A stretch of DNA of 55,202 nt from Pseudomonas juntendi (GCF_009932375.1 NZ_BLJG01000006.1:1-55202); one strand, 5' to 3'; positions 38,721 to 48,489 are shown, counted from the first letter of the stretch. Notes: generated from the letters alone by a model not told the origin. Translations and numbers: made by a program.

Positions 38721-39407
38721 TCAGAGCGTGCCGAAGACCTTCTTGGCCAGGCTGGTAGCTGCGGCGGCCGGGTTCTGGCGAATGTTCTGCTCTTGCTTGC
38801 CGATCATCTCGAACAGACCGTCCAGCGCCTTCTCGGTCACGTAGTTCTCGATGTTGGCGTCATCCTTGACCAGCCCCAGGCCTTTGGCCTGCGCGGCGAA
38901 GGCGTTGTACTGCTGAGCCACGCCAACCTGGTCGGTGGCCTGCTTGACGACCGGCAGGAACTTGGCCCGAATCTGCTCGCGGCTGCTCTTGTTCAGGTAC
39001 TGGGTGGCGGAGTCGTCACCGCCGCTGAGAATGCCCTTGGCGTCGGTCACGCTCATGTTCTTCACGGCGTCTACCAGAATCGCCTGAGCCTGCGGCACGG
39101 CCTTTTCGGCGGCCTTGTTCATGCTAGCTTCCAGGGCTTCGACCTGTTCGCCCTTGCCGAACATCTTCATCGCTTTGGCGGCCTTGCCCAGGTTGCCCGG
39201 CAGTTCGATACGCACGTCCGGGTTGTTGTTGAAGCCGCCTGGGGTGCTGAGCTGCTTGACCGCCAGCTGCGCGCCTTGGGTGAGGGCATCTTTCAGGCCG
39301 CCGGTGGCGTCCTTCTGGCTCAGGTCGCCCAGCGACAGGGCCAGCGCGCTGGCCGACAGCAGCAGGCCGGCGCACAGGGTGGTGAAGCGCAGGGAAGTGC
39401 GGATCAT
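38721..39407 (-). CDS. DUF4197 secreted protein
   Basis: A 228-residue protein with a Sec signal peptide (LCAGLLLSASALAL) and an all-helical DUF4197 domain (GGLKDALTQGAQLAVKQL through LFEMIGKQEQNIRQN). Predicted periplasmic, function unknown. It lies between two YbaY-like genes in the plsB-led series, 33 bases after the YbaY lipoprotein. Confidence 0.85.
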   Translation of the reverse strand: MIRTSLRFTTLCAGLLLSASALALSLGDLSQKDATGGLKDALTQGAQLAVKQLSTPGGFNNNPDVRIELPGNLGKAAKAMKMFGKGEQVEALEASMNKAAEKAVPQAQAILVDAVKNMSVTDAKGILSGGDDSATQYLNKSSREQIRAKFLPVVKQATDQVGVAQQYNAFAAQAKGLGLVKDDANIENYVTEKALDGLFEMIGKQEQNIRQNPAAAATSLAKKVFGTL

Positions 39408-39440
39408 GAAGCGTTCCTTGTAAACAGATGAATACGGGTA

Positions 39441-39839
39441 TCAGCGAACCTGGTCGAGCTTGACGCGCACGGGTTGCGGGTCGGAGCCGTCGAGCAGCAC
39501 GCCATGGTGTTCGGTATTGATGAACAGCAGTTTGCCGCCCAGCTCGATGCGCGCGCTCAGCGCATAGCGGTGGCCGGGTTTGACCTGGCGCGGATCGTAG
39601 CTGAGGTGGAACGGCAGCGGCACGTTGCCTTTGACCGGGCCGGCCTGGCGGGCCAGGGTCACGGCCGGGGCGTCCAGCAACGACACGTCCTGCAGTTCGA
39701 CGCTCAGGGTGGCGGCCGGGGGCAGGGCAATGCGCTGCAGGTAGAAGACTTCGCCATCCAGGCTGGCCTGGGCGGGCGGGGTTTGGCTGGAGCAGGCTGC
39801 GAGCAGGGATGCGCAACACAGCATAAAGAGCTTTTTCAT
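39441..39839 (-). CDS. YbaY-family lipoprotein
   Basis: A 132-residue lipoprotein (MKKLFMLCCASLLAACSS; acylated Cys16) with a YbaY/YscW beta-sandwich: ATLSVELQDVSLLDAPAVTL, VPLPFHLSYDPRQVKPGHRY, ALSARIELGGKLLFINTEHH. YscW-type proteins help place outer-membrane secretins, but free-standing YbaY proteins have no proven function. CGGAG is 6 bases before the ATG. It is the only one of the three paralogues with a signal peptide. Confidence 0.85.
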   Translation of the reverse strand: MKKLFMLCCASLLAACSSQTPPAQASLDGEVFYLQRIALPPAATLSVELQDVSLLDAPAVTLARQAGPVKGNVPLPFHLSYDPRQVKPGHRYALSARIELGGKLLFINTEHHGVLLDGSDPQPVRVKLDQVR

Positions 39840-39905
39840 GGAATCTCCGTTGTCCTTGGAGCCGGCTTGTGGCCAACCCCAGGGACTTTAGCGGATTTTC
39901 CCTAA

Positions 39906-40265
39906 TCAATCATGGAGCACGACCAGGGGCGTCGCCACGTTATCGACCACCACGCGTTCGGTGCCAGACAAGGTGTGAGGGTTTACGGCGTGGTGGGTGG
40001 TGTTGATGAACTGCAGTTGCCCGTTCTGCTCGATGCGCACGGCCAGCACGTAGCTGCCGCGCGGGTCGAGCTGGCTGAGGTCGCAGGCCAGTTGCAGCTT
40101 GATCGGCAGTACACCGGCGCACTGAAGGCGCAGCTCGGCCTGGCTGACGGCCGGCGCGTCGGCACGGGACACGTCGAGCAGGCTCAGTAGCACCTGGGCG
40201 GAGGCTGGCAGGTAGTTGTCGCTGGAAGAAAAGATTTCGACGTCGATCGATTTGATCTGGTTCAT
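39906..40265 (-). CDS. YbaY/YscW-like protein without signal peptide
   Basis: A 119-residue paralogue of the next gene: SAQVLLSLLDVSRADAPAVS, VLPIKLQLACDLSQLDPRGSY and VLAVRIEQNGQLQFINTTHH align with the YbaY lipoprotein, but the N-terminus (MNQIKSIDVEIFSSSDNY) has no signal peptide. It is 72 bases after plsB; that spacer holds a strong hairpin covering half of its AAGGAG ribosome-binding site. Confidence 0.82.
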   Translation of the reverse strand: MNQIKSIDVEIFSSSDNYLPASAQVLLSLLDVSRADAPAVSQAELRLQCAGVLPIKLQLACDLSQLDPRGSYVLAVRIEQNGQLQFINTTHHAVNPHTLSGTERVVVDNVATPLVVLHD

Positions 40266-40272
40266 GGTAGTG

Positions 40273-40317
40273 CTCCTTGAGAGGGGGAAAGCACGGCGAT
40301 GCTGTCCCCTCTCAAGG
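40273..40317 (-). promoter_or_regulatory. Hairpin overlapping the ribosome-binding site of the YbaY-like gene
   Basis: Read on the minus strand, CCTTGAGAGGGG (40317-40306) pairs perfectly with CCCCTCTCAAGG (40286-40275), extended inside by AGCA/TGCT, with a TCGCCG loop. The Shine-Dalgarno AAGGAG (40278-40273) has its first four bases in the stem, 7 bases before the ATG. No T-run follows, so an intrinsic plsB terminator is less likely than translational control or mRNA processing. Confidence 0.7.
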
Positions 40318-40337
40318 CCTGGCGGCAGACAGAAAAG

Positions 40338-42824
40338 CTACCCTTGCACCACGTCTGAAGGCTCGTCGCGATGCAGCGCCACCTGGCGGATGGACAGGCG
40401 CAGCTCGGCCGACAGCACGCGCTTGGCCACGCCCTCGGCCAGTTCGCCGAGCTTGTCGTGGTAACCCAGCTTGCCTTGGGCATCGGCATGCAGCACGCCT
40501 TGCTGGAGCAAGGTCTGGATGAAGTGGCGGAACAGCGTCTTGTCGAAGAACTCCGGGGCATTCAGGCCATGCAGGATCGACAGGCGCTGGGCCATCATCA
40601 CACACAGGTCTTCCAGCGCTTCGGCGCTGAGGCTGTTCTGCCCGCTGTTGAGCAGCAGGGACGTGGCCATGTAGAAACGCTGCAGCGTCTGGGTGATGGT
40701 GCGGGCGAGCAGGGTCAGCAGCACGAACTGCCGCGAGCTGGGCGGCGGGCGCACATAGATATCGTTGTCCTGGCGCAGCAGGCCTTGCTCGACCAGCGCC
40801 GCCAGCCACTGGTCGATGACGTCGTCCAATTGCTGCGGCGCCCAGCGCAGGAACAGTTCGGCCTGCAAATACGGGTACAGCGCGTGCACATATTGCCCCA
40901 ACAGTTCGCGGCTCATGCGCGAGCTGCTGAGGAAGAAGCTGGCCAGCAGCGCCGGCAGGGCGAAGATGTGCAGCACGTTGTTGCGGTAGTAGGTCATCAG
41001 CACCGCATTGCCTTCGTCCAGGTACAGGATGCGGCCCAGGGCGTCCTTCTGCTCGGCGACCAGGTTCATGCCGCGCACGTGTTCGATCAAGGCCTGGCCG
41101 TCACCCTCGGGCAGGGTGATGTGCGGCGAGTAGGGCACCTGGCGCAGCAGGGCCAGGTACAGGTCGAGCACGCGGACCAGGGCGCGTTCATCCAGGGCCA
41201 GGCGGCTGGTGGACAGCAATGCCATGGCCACCAGGTTGACCGGGTTGATGGCCGCCGCCTCGTTGAGGTGGCGGGCCACGGTCTCACCCAGGCGATGGGT
41301 AGTGGCGTTGAGCCAATCCGGGCGGTATTGCGGGCCATGCTCCTGCTCACGCCAGCCGGGTTGTTGCTCGTCGAGGAAGCCGGCCAGGCGGATCGGCTCG
41401 CCAAAGTTGACCGACACCTGGCCAAAGCGCTGCCTCAGCGCGCCGAACACCGTGAAGATATCGAATATCGACTCTTTCTTCTTGCTGGCACCGCGCAGCT
41501 CGCCCAGGTAGGTGCGGCCTTCGAGCACGCGCTCATAGCCGATGTAGACCGGCACGAACACGATGGGCGTGCGCGACGAACGCAGGAAGCTGCGCAGGGT
41601 AATCGCCAGCATCCCGGTGCGCGGTTGCAGCATGCGCCCGGTACGGGAACGGCCGCCTTCGACGAAGTACTCCACCGGGAACCCCTTGGTGAACAGGGTG
41701 TGCAGGTATTCGTTGAACACCGCGGTATAGAGTGGGTTGCCCTTGAAGGTGCGGCGCATGAAGAACGCCCCGCCACGGCGCAGCAGGTTGCCGACCACCG
41801 GCATGTTGAGGTTGATGCCCGCGGCCACGTGCGGTGGCGTGAGGCCGTTGCGGAACAGCAGGTACGACAGCAGCAGGTAGTCGATATGGCTGCGGTGGCA
41901 GGGCACGTAGATCACTTCGTGGCCGGGCGCGATGCCCTGCACCTGCTCGATGTGGTTGACCTTGATGCCGTCGTAGATCTTGTTCCAGAACCAGCTGAGC
42001 ACCACCTCCAGGAAGCGGATGGCAGTGTAGGTGTAGTCAGAGGCAATCTCGTTGCCGTAGCGCAAAGCCTGGGCTTCGGCCTTGGCCAGCGGCAGGTTTT
42101 CGCGCTGCGCCTCTTCGGCGATGGCCTGGCGCACCAGCGGTGCATGAACCAGCCCCTTGACCAGGTTGCGCCGGTGCGAAAGGTCGGGGCCGATGACCGC
42201 GGTCTTGAGGTTGCGAAAATGCACGCGCATCAGGCGCTGGGCCATGCGCACGGTGCGTTCGTGGCCTTTGTTGTGCTGCACCAGTTCGCGCAGGTGGATG
42301 GGGGCAGAGAACTGCACGCGGGTTTTGCGCCCGAGTATCAGTACGGTCAGCAGCCGCCGCAAACGCCCGGTCACTGCCCAACTGTCGGCAAACAGCAGTT
42401 TCCACGGGCTGGACTCGCTGGCCGGGGTCTGGCCCCAGAACACGCTGACCGGAATGATCTGCGCATCTTCCTCGGCATGCTGGGTAACGGCAGCTACCAA
42501 GCGCTCGAGGGTGGGCGGGGCGCCACGCTTGTCCTGGCGGCCCAGCCAGTCGGGGTCGGGGGTCAGGTAGAAGAACGCAGCGGGTTCCTGCAGCGGACCG
42601 ACCGTTACCGGCAGCACCGGGCGCGGCAGCCCTGCCTTGGTGCACTCGTGGTCGAGTACGACCAGGTCGGTGAGCGCCGGCGTAGGCAAGGCATAGATCA
42701 CTGGCCGGCTGCGGTCCAGGTTCAACGACATGGCCGACTGGTTGATGGTTTCGGAGCGCACCCACAGGTACAACAGGCGACGCAGGGCGCCGAAAATCAG
42801 GCGGCGCAGGGGGGAACGGGTCAT
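40338..42824 (-). CDS. plsB: Glycerol-3-phosphate 1-O-acyltransferase
   Basis: An 828-residue membrane-associated acyltransferase making lysophosphatidic acid, the first step of phospholipid synthesis. The acyltransferase motifs are [11 protein letters not shown] (HX4D), then [27 protein letters not shown] and [11 protein letters not shown]. The length is normal for the long PlsB family. The ATG at 42824 is used. It heads a minus-strand series with the YbaY-like and DUF4197 genes. Confidence 0.95.
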   Translation of the reverse strand: MTRSPLRRLIFGALRRLLYLWVRSETINQSAMSLNLDRSRPVIYALPTPALTDLVVLDHECTKAGLPRPVLPVTVGPLQEPAAFFYLTPDPDWLGRQDKRGAPPTLERLVAAVTQHAEEDAQIIPVSVFWGQTPASESSPWKLLFADSWAVTGRLRRLLTVLILGRKTRVQFSAPIHLRELVQHNKGHERTVRMAQRLMRVHFRNLKTAVIGPDLSHRRNLVKGLVHAPLVRQAIAEEAQRENLPLAKAEAQALRYGNEIASDYTYTAIRFLEVVLSWFWNKIYDGIKVNHIEQVQGIAPGHEVIYVPCHRSHIDYLLLSYLLFRNGLTPPHVAAGINLNMPVVGNLLRRGGAFFMRRTFKGNPLYTAVFNEYLHTLFTKGFPVEYFVEGGRSRTGRMLQPRTGMLAITLRSFLRSSRTPIVFVPVYIGYERVLEGRTYLGELRGASKKKESIFDIFTVFGALRQRFGQVSVNFGEPIRLAGFLDEQQPGWREQEHGPQYRPDWLNATTHRLGETVARHLNEAAAINPVNLVAMALLSTSRLALDERALVRVLDLYLALLRQVPYSPHITLPEGDGQALIEHVRGMNLVAEQKDALGRILYLDEGNAVLMTYYRNNVLHIFALPALLASFFLSSSRMSRELLGQYVHALYPYLQAELFLRWAPQQLDDVIDQWLAALVEQGLLRQDNDIYVRPPPSSRQFVLLTLLARTITQTLQRFYMATSLLLNSGQNSLSAEALEDLCVMMAQRLSILHGLNAPEFFDKTLFRHFIQTLLQQGVLHADAQGKLGYHDKLGELAEGVAKRVLSAELRLSIRQVALHRDEPSDVVQG

Positions 42825-42948
42825 GGGGTGTGTGCCCTGGGTGTGATGTTCAGGTGAGTATCCAGTTAATTAGTCTGCCGTATGTGCGTAAGTTCAGCAA
42901 AAATCGGCCAACAGCGGGACCGTCATCAATTTTTTTTGTGCTGTGGCA

Positions 42949-42954
42949 TATACT
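42949..42954 (+). promoter_or_regulatory. Candidate -10 element for the cold-shock gene
   Basis: TATACT lies 103 bases before the ATG at 43058, giving a leader of nearly 100 bases, as is common for cold-shock mRNAs. The leader has a GCAGGTA / TGCCTGC hairpin near 43000-43022. No clear -35 is seen. Confidence 0.4.
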
Positions 42955-43057
42955 CGGCCTGCCACTTGCAGGTTATTTCGGCAAGCGGCGTTGGCACGGG
43001 GCAGGTAAGCCCATGCCTGCACGGCGATCTTCACAATAAAAAACCGGAGTAGTTCAG

Positions 43058-43267
43058 ATGTCGTCTCGTGAGACTGGGAATGTAAAGTGGTTCAACGATG
43101 CCAAGGGTTATGGCTTCATTCAGCGCGAAGGTGGTGCGGATGTATTCGTCCACTATCGGGCGATTCGCGGTGAGGGGCATCGTACCCTGGTCGAAGGGCA
43201 GCGGGTTGAATACGCTTGCGTGCAGGGCCAGAAAGGCCTGCAAGCCGAAGACGTGGTAGGCCTCTGA
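43058..43267 (+). CDS. Cold-shock domain protein
   Basis: A 69-residue single cold-shock domain with RNP1-like KGYGFI and RNP2-like DVFVHY, binding single-stranded RNA/DNA. The RNP2 ends in Tyr in place of the usual His and the loop [19 protein letters not shown] is typical of CspD/CapB-type pseudomonad members. GGAG is 10 bases upstream of the ATG. Likely an RNA chaperone; whether it is cold-induced cannot be told. Confidence 0.93.
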   Translation: MSSRETGNVKWFNDAKGYGFIQREGGADVFVHYRAIRGEGHRTLVEGQRVEYACVQGQKGLQAEDVVGL

Positions 43268-43280
43268 GCCTTAAGCTATA

Positions 43281-43351
43281 AGCTTCAAGCTGCAAGTGAC
43301 CGTGTACTTGCAGCCTGATGCGAGCCTTCTTGAAACTTGCAGCTTGAAGCT
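43281..43351. repeat. Palindromic repeat (AGCTTCAAGCTGCAAGT type)
   Basis: Complementary 17-base arms at 43281-43297 and 43335-43351 in the convergent gap after the cold-shock gene; the same kind of element as 17925-18013. May act as a shared transcription stop. Confidence 0.75.
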
Positions 43352-43357
43352 TCAAGC

Positions 43358-43735
43358 TCAAGACGTACGCCAGGTGATTTCCTCTTCACCGTCGGCGCTG
43401 ATGCGGACCCAGCGGTCGGCATCCTCCTCGCCGTCTTCCTCGACCCAGCCACCCGGTGCGCAGCGTACTTCCACGCCCAGTGCGGCGAATGCAGCGCGGG
43501 CGCAGGCAATATCGTCGGCCCAGGGGGTCTGGTCGCTTTCCAGGTACAGGCTGTTCCATTTCCCTACAGCCTTCGGTAACCAAGTGACCGGAATGTTACC
43601 GGCCTGGCATTTGAAGGTCTGGCCTTTCTGCTTCCATTCGCTGCACGGGCCGATCGCCTGGGCAAGCCACCCGGCAATCTGTTTGTGGTCGACGTCGGCG
43701 TCCTTCAGGTAGATCTCGATATCAGGTTGGCGCAT
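43358..43735 (-). CDS. Conserved acidic protein of unknown function
   Basis: A 125-residue soluble protein (MRQPDIEIYLKDADVDHKQI) with a Trp-rich middle (VTWLPKAVGKWNSLYLES) and acidic C-terminus (WVEEDGEEDADRWVRIS). No signal peptide or known motif. It lies 17 bases after rlmA and is probably cotranscribed with it. Function unknown. Confidence 0.78.
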   Translation of the reverse strand: MRQPDIEIYLKDADVDHKQIAGWLAQAIGPCSEWKQKGQTFKCQAGNIPVTWLPKAVGKWNSLYLESDQTPWADDIACARAAFAALGVEVRCAPGGWVEEDGEEDADRWVRISADGEEEITWRTS

Positions 43736-43752
43736 AAGGGCTCCGGGTGTGC

Positions 43753-44565
43753 TCAGTCTTGGCGCACAAAATAGTCATAACGCATGGAAACCGTTACCTC
43801 GAACGGCTCGGGCTGGTCGATTACCCGTGCACGTTTTTCGGCGCTGGCGCGCCAGCCGTGTGGGGTCATGGCCAGCAGGTCGGCGCGGGCCTTGGGGGCG
43901 GCCAGGCTCAGGCGCAACGCCAGGGTTTCGCTGTGGGCATGGGCCATGCCCTCGGGGACCAGGGCCAGGTGCTTGTCGTCGGCGTAAGGGCGTACTTCAT
44001 CGTAGAGCACTTCGCGCAGTTCCATCAGGTGGCCGCTGGTCGGGCCTACCCGCATCAGGCCACCGCCGGGGCTGAGCAGGCGTTTGGCTTCGGCCCAGTC
44101 CAGCGGGCTGAATACGCTGGCGATGAACTGGCAGCTGGCATCGGCCAGCGGCACGCGGGCCATGCTGGCGACCATCCAGGTGACAGCCGGTGCGCGGCGG
44201 CAGGCACGCTTGACCGCCTCGCGGGAGATATCCAGGGCGTAACCGTCGGCAGCGGGCAGGGCCTGGGCCAACTGCGCGGTGTAGTAGCCCTCGCCGCAGC
44301 CAATGTCCAGCCACGCACCGGGCTGGCGCTCGGCGGCCAGTTCGGCCAGGCGCTGGGCCACCGGCGCGTAGTGGCCGCCGTCGAGAAAGTCGCGACGTGC
44401 CTCGACCATGGCCTGGTTGTCACCCGGGTCACGGCTGTTCTTGTGCTGCACCGGCAGCAGGTTCAGGTAGCCCTGGCGGGCCCGGTCGAAGCGGTGGCCT
44501 GCCGGGCAGGCCACGCCGTTGTCGACTTGCGCCAGCGGCGCCTGGCAAAGGGGGCAGGCAAGCAT
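43753..44565 (-). CDS. rlmA: 23S rRNA (guanine-745 N1)-methyltransferase RlmA
   Basis: A 270-residue SAM-dependent methyltransferase. The N-terminal zinc site CPLCQAPL...CPAGHRFD and the following DRARQGYLNLLPVQHKNSRDPGDN are diagnostic of RlmA; SAM motif I is WLDIGCGEGYYTAQL. It methylates G745 of 23S rRNA. Its ATG shares a base with the dapE stop, so translation is probably coupled. Confidence 0.92.
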   Translation of the reverse strand: MLACPLCQAPLAQVDNGVACPAGHRFDRARQGYLNLLPVQHKNSRDPGDNQAMVEARRDFLDGGHYAPVAQRLAELAAERQPGAWLDIGCGEGYYTAQLAQALPAADGYALDISREAVKRACRRAPAVTWMVASMARVPLADASCQFIASVFSPLDWAEAKRLLSPGGGLMRVGPTSGHLMELREVLYDEVRPYADDKHLALVPEGMAHAHSETLALRLSLAAPKARADLLAMTPHGWRASAEKRARVIDQPEPFEVTVSMRYDYFVRQD

Positions 44566-45716
44566 CAGGCGAGCAACCGGACCAGGGTCTGGTAGTAGAT
44601 TTCGGTCAGCAGGTCGAGGTCGCTGGCCAGAATCCGCTCATCCACCTGGTGGATGGTGGCGTTGACCGGGCCCAGCTCGACCACCTGGGTGCCCAGGGTG
44701 GCGATGAAGCGGCCATCGGACGTGCCGCCGCTGGTCGATGGTTGGGTGTCGCGGCCGGTGACACTTTTGATGCTGGCCGAAACGGCACCCAGCAGCTCGC
44801 CCGGCTCGGTGAGGAACGGCAGGCCTGACAGCGCCCAGTCGATCGACCAGTCCAGTTCGTGCTTGTCGAGGATCGCCGACACCCGCGCCTGCAGGCCTTC
44901 GACGGTGGACTCGGTGGAGAACCGGAAATTGAACAGCGCAGTCAGCTCGCCCGGAACCACGTTGGTGGCACCGGTGCCGGAGTTGAGGTTGGAGATCTGG
45001 AAGCTGGTCGGCGGGAAGAATGCATTGCCTTCGTCCCAGTGCTCGGCTGCCAGCTCCGCCAGGGCCGGTGCGGCCAGGTGAATGGGGTTGCGCGCCAGGT
45101 GCGGGTAGGCCACATGGCCCTGTTTGCCGCGCACGGTCAGCTTGGCGCCCAGCGAGCCACGGCGGCCGTTCTTGACCACGTCACCCAGCAGGGTGGTGCT
45201 GGACGGTTCGCCGACGATGCACCAGTCCAGGCGCTGGTTACGTGCTTTGAGGCGTTCGACCACAGCCTTGGTGCCGTGGTGGGCCGGGCCTTCCTCGTCG
45301 CTGGTGATCAGGAAGGCGACCTTGCCGCGGTGGTCGGGGTAATCCTGCACGAAGCGTTCGCTGGCAACCACCATGCAGGCCAGGCTGCCTTTCATGTCGG
45401 CTGCGCCGCGGCCGCAGAGCATGCCGTCGGCGTCGATCAGCGCATCGAACGGTTCATGTTGCCATTGCTGCACGGGGCCGGTGGGCACCACGTCGGTGTG
45501 GCCGGCGAAGCACAGTACCGGGCCTTCCTGCTGGCCATGGGTCGCCCAGAAATTGTCGACGTCTTCGATGCGCATCGGCTCGAGCTGGAAGCCCACGGCG
45601 CCGAGGCGGTTCATCATTTGCGCCTGGCAATCGGCGTCGACGGGGGTGACGGAGGGGCGACGGATCAGGTCGCAGGCCAGTTGAAGGGTAGGCGAGAGCT
45701 CGGCAGGGGCCGTCAT
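44565..45716 (-). CDS. dapE: Succinyl-diaminopimelate desuccinylase
   Basis: A 383-residue di-zinc M20 hydrolase of lysine/mDAP synthesis, cleaving N-succinyl-LL-DAP. Metal and catalytic motifs: [47 protein letters not shown] and the C-terminal [11 protein letters not shown]. It lies 94 bases after ndvB, the same neighbour relation as in P. aeruginosa (from memory). dapD, another step of the pathway, is at 51097. Confidence 0.95.
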   Translation of the reverse strand: MTAPAELSPTLQLACDLIRRPSVTPVDADCQAQMMNRLGAVGFQLEPMRIEDVDNFWATHGQQEGPVLCFAGHTDVVPTGPVQQWQHEPFDALIDADGMLCGRGAADMKGSLACMVVASERFVQDYPDHRGKVAFLITSDEEGPAHHGTKAVVERLKARNQRLDWCIVGEPSSTTLLGDVVKNGRRGSLGAKLTVRGKQGHVAYPHLARNPIHLAAPALAELAAEHWDEGNAFFPPTSFQISNLNSGTGATNVVPGELTALFNFRFSTESTVEGLQARVSAILDKHELDWSIDWALSGLPFLTEPGELLGAVSASIKSVTGRDTQPSTSGGTSDGRFIATLGTQVVELGPVNATIHQVDERILASDLDLLTEIYYQTLVRLLA

Positions 45717-45781
45717 GGGGAACTCCGGGGCAAGGCAAGGCGGGGAAATCTGAGGGGCGTTATCTTATAGCAAACCAGTCG

Positions 45782-45806
45782 CGAAAGGGGCGCCAAGCGC
45801 CCCCAA
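45782..45806 (-). terminator. Hairpin after ndvB
   Basis: GGGGCGC (45787-45793) pairs with GCGCCCC (45797-45803). Read on the minus strand it is followed by only TTTC, so it is a weak terminator at best. It is preceded by GTCGCGAAA, a half-element shared with other hairpins of the window. Confidence 0.5.
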
Positions 45807-45810
45807 CATC

Positions 45811-48402
45811 TCAAGCCTGCTGCGCCTCGGCAGCCTTGTGCGCAGGCTTGGGCAGCGACGACAGCAGCGCCATCACCAGTGCCGCCACGTACGGCAACGA
45901 CTGCACCAGCAGCATGGCCATCCAGAAGCGCATGTCCGAACTCGGCAGCCCCTGCACCAGGTAGATACCCAGCGCTGCGCCCCACAACAGCAGCATGATG
46001 AACAGTTCCTCGCGCGCCTCGGCAATCGCCACCAGCAAGCCATGGCTGTCGGCATGCTTTGGCGTGCGGATGAACGGCATGCTGCTGGTGAAGAACCCGT
46101 ACAGCACCGCTTTGGCGATGGTATGCGACAGCGCCAGCCCTGCCAGCGCCGCCGCGAAGGCATCCTTCATGTTCACCCCCACCGCACGCCGGTAGAGGAA
46201 CAGGATCTTGCCGACCTTGAAGAAGAACAGCGCCAGCGGCGGGATGGCGAAAATCATCAGTGGCGGGTCGACCCGGTGCGGCACGATGATCATCGCGGCC
46301 GACCACAGCAGCGCGCCGATGGTGAAGAAAATGTTCATGCCATCGGCGATCCAGGGCAGCCAGCCGGCCAGAAAGTGGTAGCGCTGGCCGCGCGTCAGCT
46401 GGCTACCCGTGCCGCGCAGCAGGGCGCCGGCGTGGTGCTTGATGATCTGGATGGCACCGTATGCCCAGCGGAAGCGCTGTTTCTTGAAATCGATGAACGT
46501 GTCGGGCATCAAGCCCTGGCCATAACTGTTGTGGGCGTAAGCCGCCGACAGGCCTCTCTCGAACACGCGCAGGCCCAGTTCGGCGTCCTCGCAGATACAC
46601 CACTCGGCCCAGCCCAGTTCTTGCAGCACGCTGCGCCGGGTCATGGTCATGGTGCCATGCTGGATGATCGCGTCACGGTCGTTGCGGGTGACCATGCCGA
46701 TGTGGAAGAAGCCCTTGTATTCGCTGTAACACAGCTTCTTGAATGCACTTTCGTGTTGGTCGCGGTAGTCCTGCGGCGACTGCACCACGGCAATTTTCGG
46801 GTCGGCGAAGTGCGGCACCATGTGCTTGAGCCAGTTGCGGTCGACGCAGTAGTCCGAGTCGATCACCGCGATCACTTCGGCGTCTGGCGCGGTGTGCGGG
46901 ATCAGGTAGTTCAGCGCGCCGCCCTTGAAGCCAGCCAAGGGTGCGACGTGGAAGAACTTGAACCGTTCGCCCAGTTTCTCGCAATGGGCCTTGAGCGGTT
47001 CCCACACGGCCGGGTCCTTGGTGTTGTTGTCGATCACCAGCACTTCATAATCGGGGTAGTCCAGCGCGGCCAGGGCGTCGAGGGTCTGCTTGACCATTTC
47101 TGGCGGCTCGTTGTAGCACGGTACATGCACCGACACCTTGGGCCGGTAGGCGCTGTCGGCCTGTACTGGCAGAAACTCGCGGCGGCGCTTGTGGATCCAC
47201 ACCGCCTCGGCCAGTTCATGCGCCTCGGTGAGCAGCACGATGAACACCCCCAATGCGCCGAGCGCCAGCAACACGCCGACGGTCAGGCTGAACCAGGTGC
47301 TGTATTGCTGGCTGTAGTCGTAGGCGATCCACACCAGCACCGACCCGCACAGGAAGGTGATGAACGTCAGGAAGGTCCGGCCGCGTTGGCGCAAGGCCGA
47401 GCCGTCGATGAACAGCACCATCAGCGCGATCATGGCCAGCACCACCGACGCGACCGCCAGGGCGCGCCACTGCGGAATCGCCACCACGGGCCCCTCGAAA
47501 TTGAACTTCTGCTGGCGCTCGGCGTTGTAAACGCCCCAGTAAGCGCCTACCGAGCCTTCGTCACTGGCCTTCCAGGGCTGGTCATAGGCTTCGATGACAA
47601 AGTAGTTGTAGCCACGGCGGTTGAGCGTGTTGACCAAGGTGCGCAGGTAGATGGCCTGATCGGCCTGGGTGGCATCGGCACCCCCGCGCATGCGGCCATT
47701 GCTCGGCCAGCCGACCTCCGACAGCAGCAGCGGCTTGCGCGGGAACTGCTGCTTCAGCTCGCGGGCACGGTCGAGCACGAACTCCACCGAGTCTTTCATC
47801 GGCACGAATTCCCAATAGGGCAGGATGTGCGCGGCAATCAGGTCGACGTGCCTGGCCAGCTCCGGGTGTTCCTTCCAGATATGCCATTGCTCACTGGTGG
47901 TTACCGGGACCTTGACCGCGGCACGTACCCTGTCCAGGTACTTGATGAGGTTTTCCGGTGTCACTTCTTCGCGGAACAGCGCCTCGTTACCCACCACTAC
48001 GCGCACCACGCTGCGCGAGGTATTGGCCAACTCGATGGCGGTGGCAATTTCCCGCTCGTTGCGTTCGAGGTCGGGGCTGATCCAGATGCCCAGTGTCACC
48101 CGCAGGCCGAACTCCTCGGCCAGCCGTGGGATGTCTGCCTGGGTGCCTTCCACGGTGTAGATGCGGATGCTGTCGGTCAGTTTGCTCAGTTGCTCCAGGT
48201 CCTGACGCATTTCTTCGTCACTGGGGTACTGGCCCTTTTGCGGGCTTTCACCCAGGCGGAACGGCGAATACGAGAAGCCAGAGATTTGTTCTGGCCAGGC
48301 GGGCGCGGAAACCGGGCGATTGATCAGCGCCCAGAAGCCGGTGAACAACGCAGCGATGGCCAGCACCACAACCAGGTTCAGGCCGAATTTACGTGAAGAC
48401 AT
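45811..48402 (-). CDS. ndvB: GH17-GT2 beta-(1,3)-glucan synthase NdvB
   Basis: An 863-residue membrane enzyme combining two carbohydrate activities. After an N-terminal helix, a GH17 domain (about 40-300) shows VVGNEALF (acid/base Glu) and LLSEVGWPSNGR (nucleophile Glu). Membrane helices follow, then a GT2 domain with EVLVIDNNTKD, IDSDYCVDRNW (DxD), WCICEDAELG and QRFRW (QxxRW), and more helices to the end. P. aeruginosa NdvB, next to dapE there too, makes cyclic glucans linked to biofilm drug tolerance; GH17 domains of such proteins act as transglucosylases. Likely makes periplasmic beta-1,3-glucan. Confidence 0.9.
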   Translation of the reverse strand: MSSRKFGLNLVVVLAIAALFTGFWALINRPVSAPAWPEQISGFSYSPFRLGESPQKGQYPSDEEMRQDLEQLSKLTDSIRIYTVEGTQADIPRLAEEFGLRVTLGIWISPDLERNEREIATAIELANTSRSVVRVVVGNEALFREEVTPENLIKYLDRVRAAVKVPVTTSEQWHIWKEHPELARHVDLIAAHILPYWEFVPMKDSVEFVLDRARELKQQFPRKPLLLSEVGWPSNGRMRGGADATQADQAIYLRTLVNTLNRRGYNYFVIEAYDQPWKASDEGSVGAYWGVYNAERQQKFNFEGPVVAIPQWRALAVASVVLAMIALMVLFIDGSALRQRGRTFLTFITFLCGSVLVWIAYDYSQQYSTWFSLTVGVLLALGALGVFIVLLTEAHELAEAVWIHKRRREFLPVQADSAYRPKVSVHVPCYNEPPEMVKQTLDALAALDYPDYEVLVIDNNTKDPAVWEPLKAHCEKLGERFKFFHVAPLAGFKGGALNYLIPHTAPDAEVIAVIDSDYCVDRNWLKHMVPHFADPKIAVVQSPQDYRDQHESAFKKLCYSEYKGFFHIGMVTRNDRDAIIQHGTMTMTRRSVLQELGWAEWCICEDAELGLRVFERGLSAAYAHNSYGQGLMPDTFIDFKKQRFRWAYGAIQIIKHHAGALLRGTGSQLTRGQRYHFLAGWLPWIADGMNIFFTIGALLWSAAMIIVPHRVDPPLMIFAIPPLALFFFKVGKILFLYRRAVGVNMKDAFAAALAGLALSHTIAKAVLYGFFTSSMPFIRTPKHADSHGLLVAIAEAREELFIMLLLWGAALGIYLVQGLPSSDMRFWMAMLLVQSLPYVAALVMALLSSLPKPAHKAAEAQQA

Positions 48403-48489
48403 TGTCGTCCATTTCTGTCGAAGTGATAGGACATTAAAGCAGGGTTAGTAGTCCATTTCCTAACGGTGCAGGCCTTGGGCTCGCTGGCA

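Noticed and set aside
40371..42857. Plus-strand open frame of 828 codons opposite plsB
   Set aside because: Antisense shadow of PlsB with the usual His/Gln-rich composition.
45838..48396. Plus-strand open frame of 852 codons opposite ndvB
   Set aside because: Same composition bias as other antisense frames; the minus-strand NdvB has complete GH17 and GT2 motifs.
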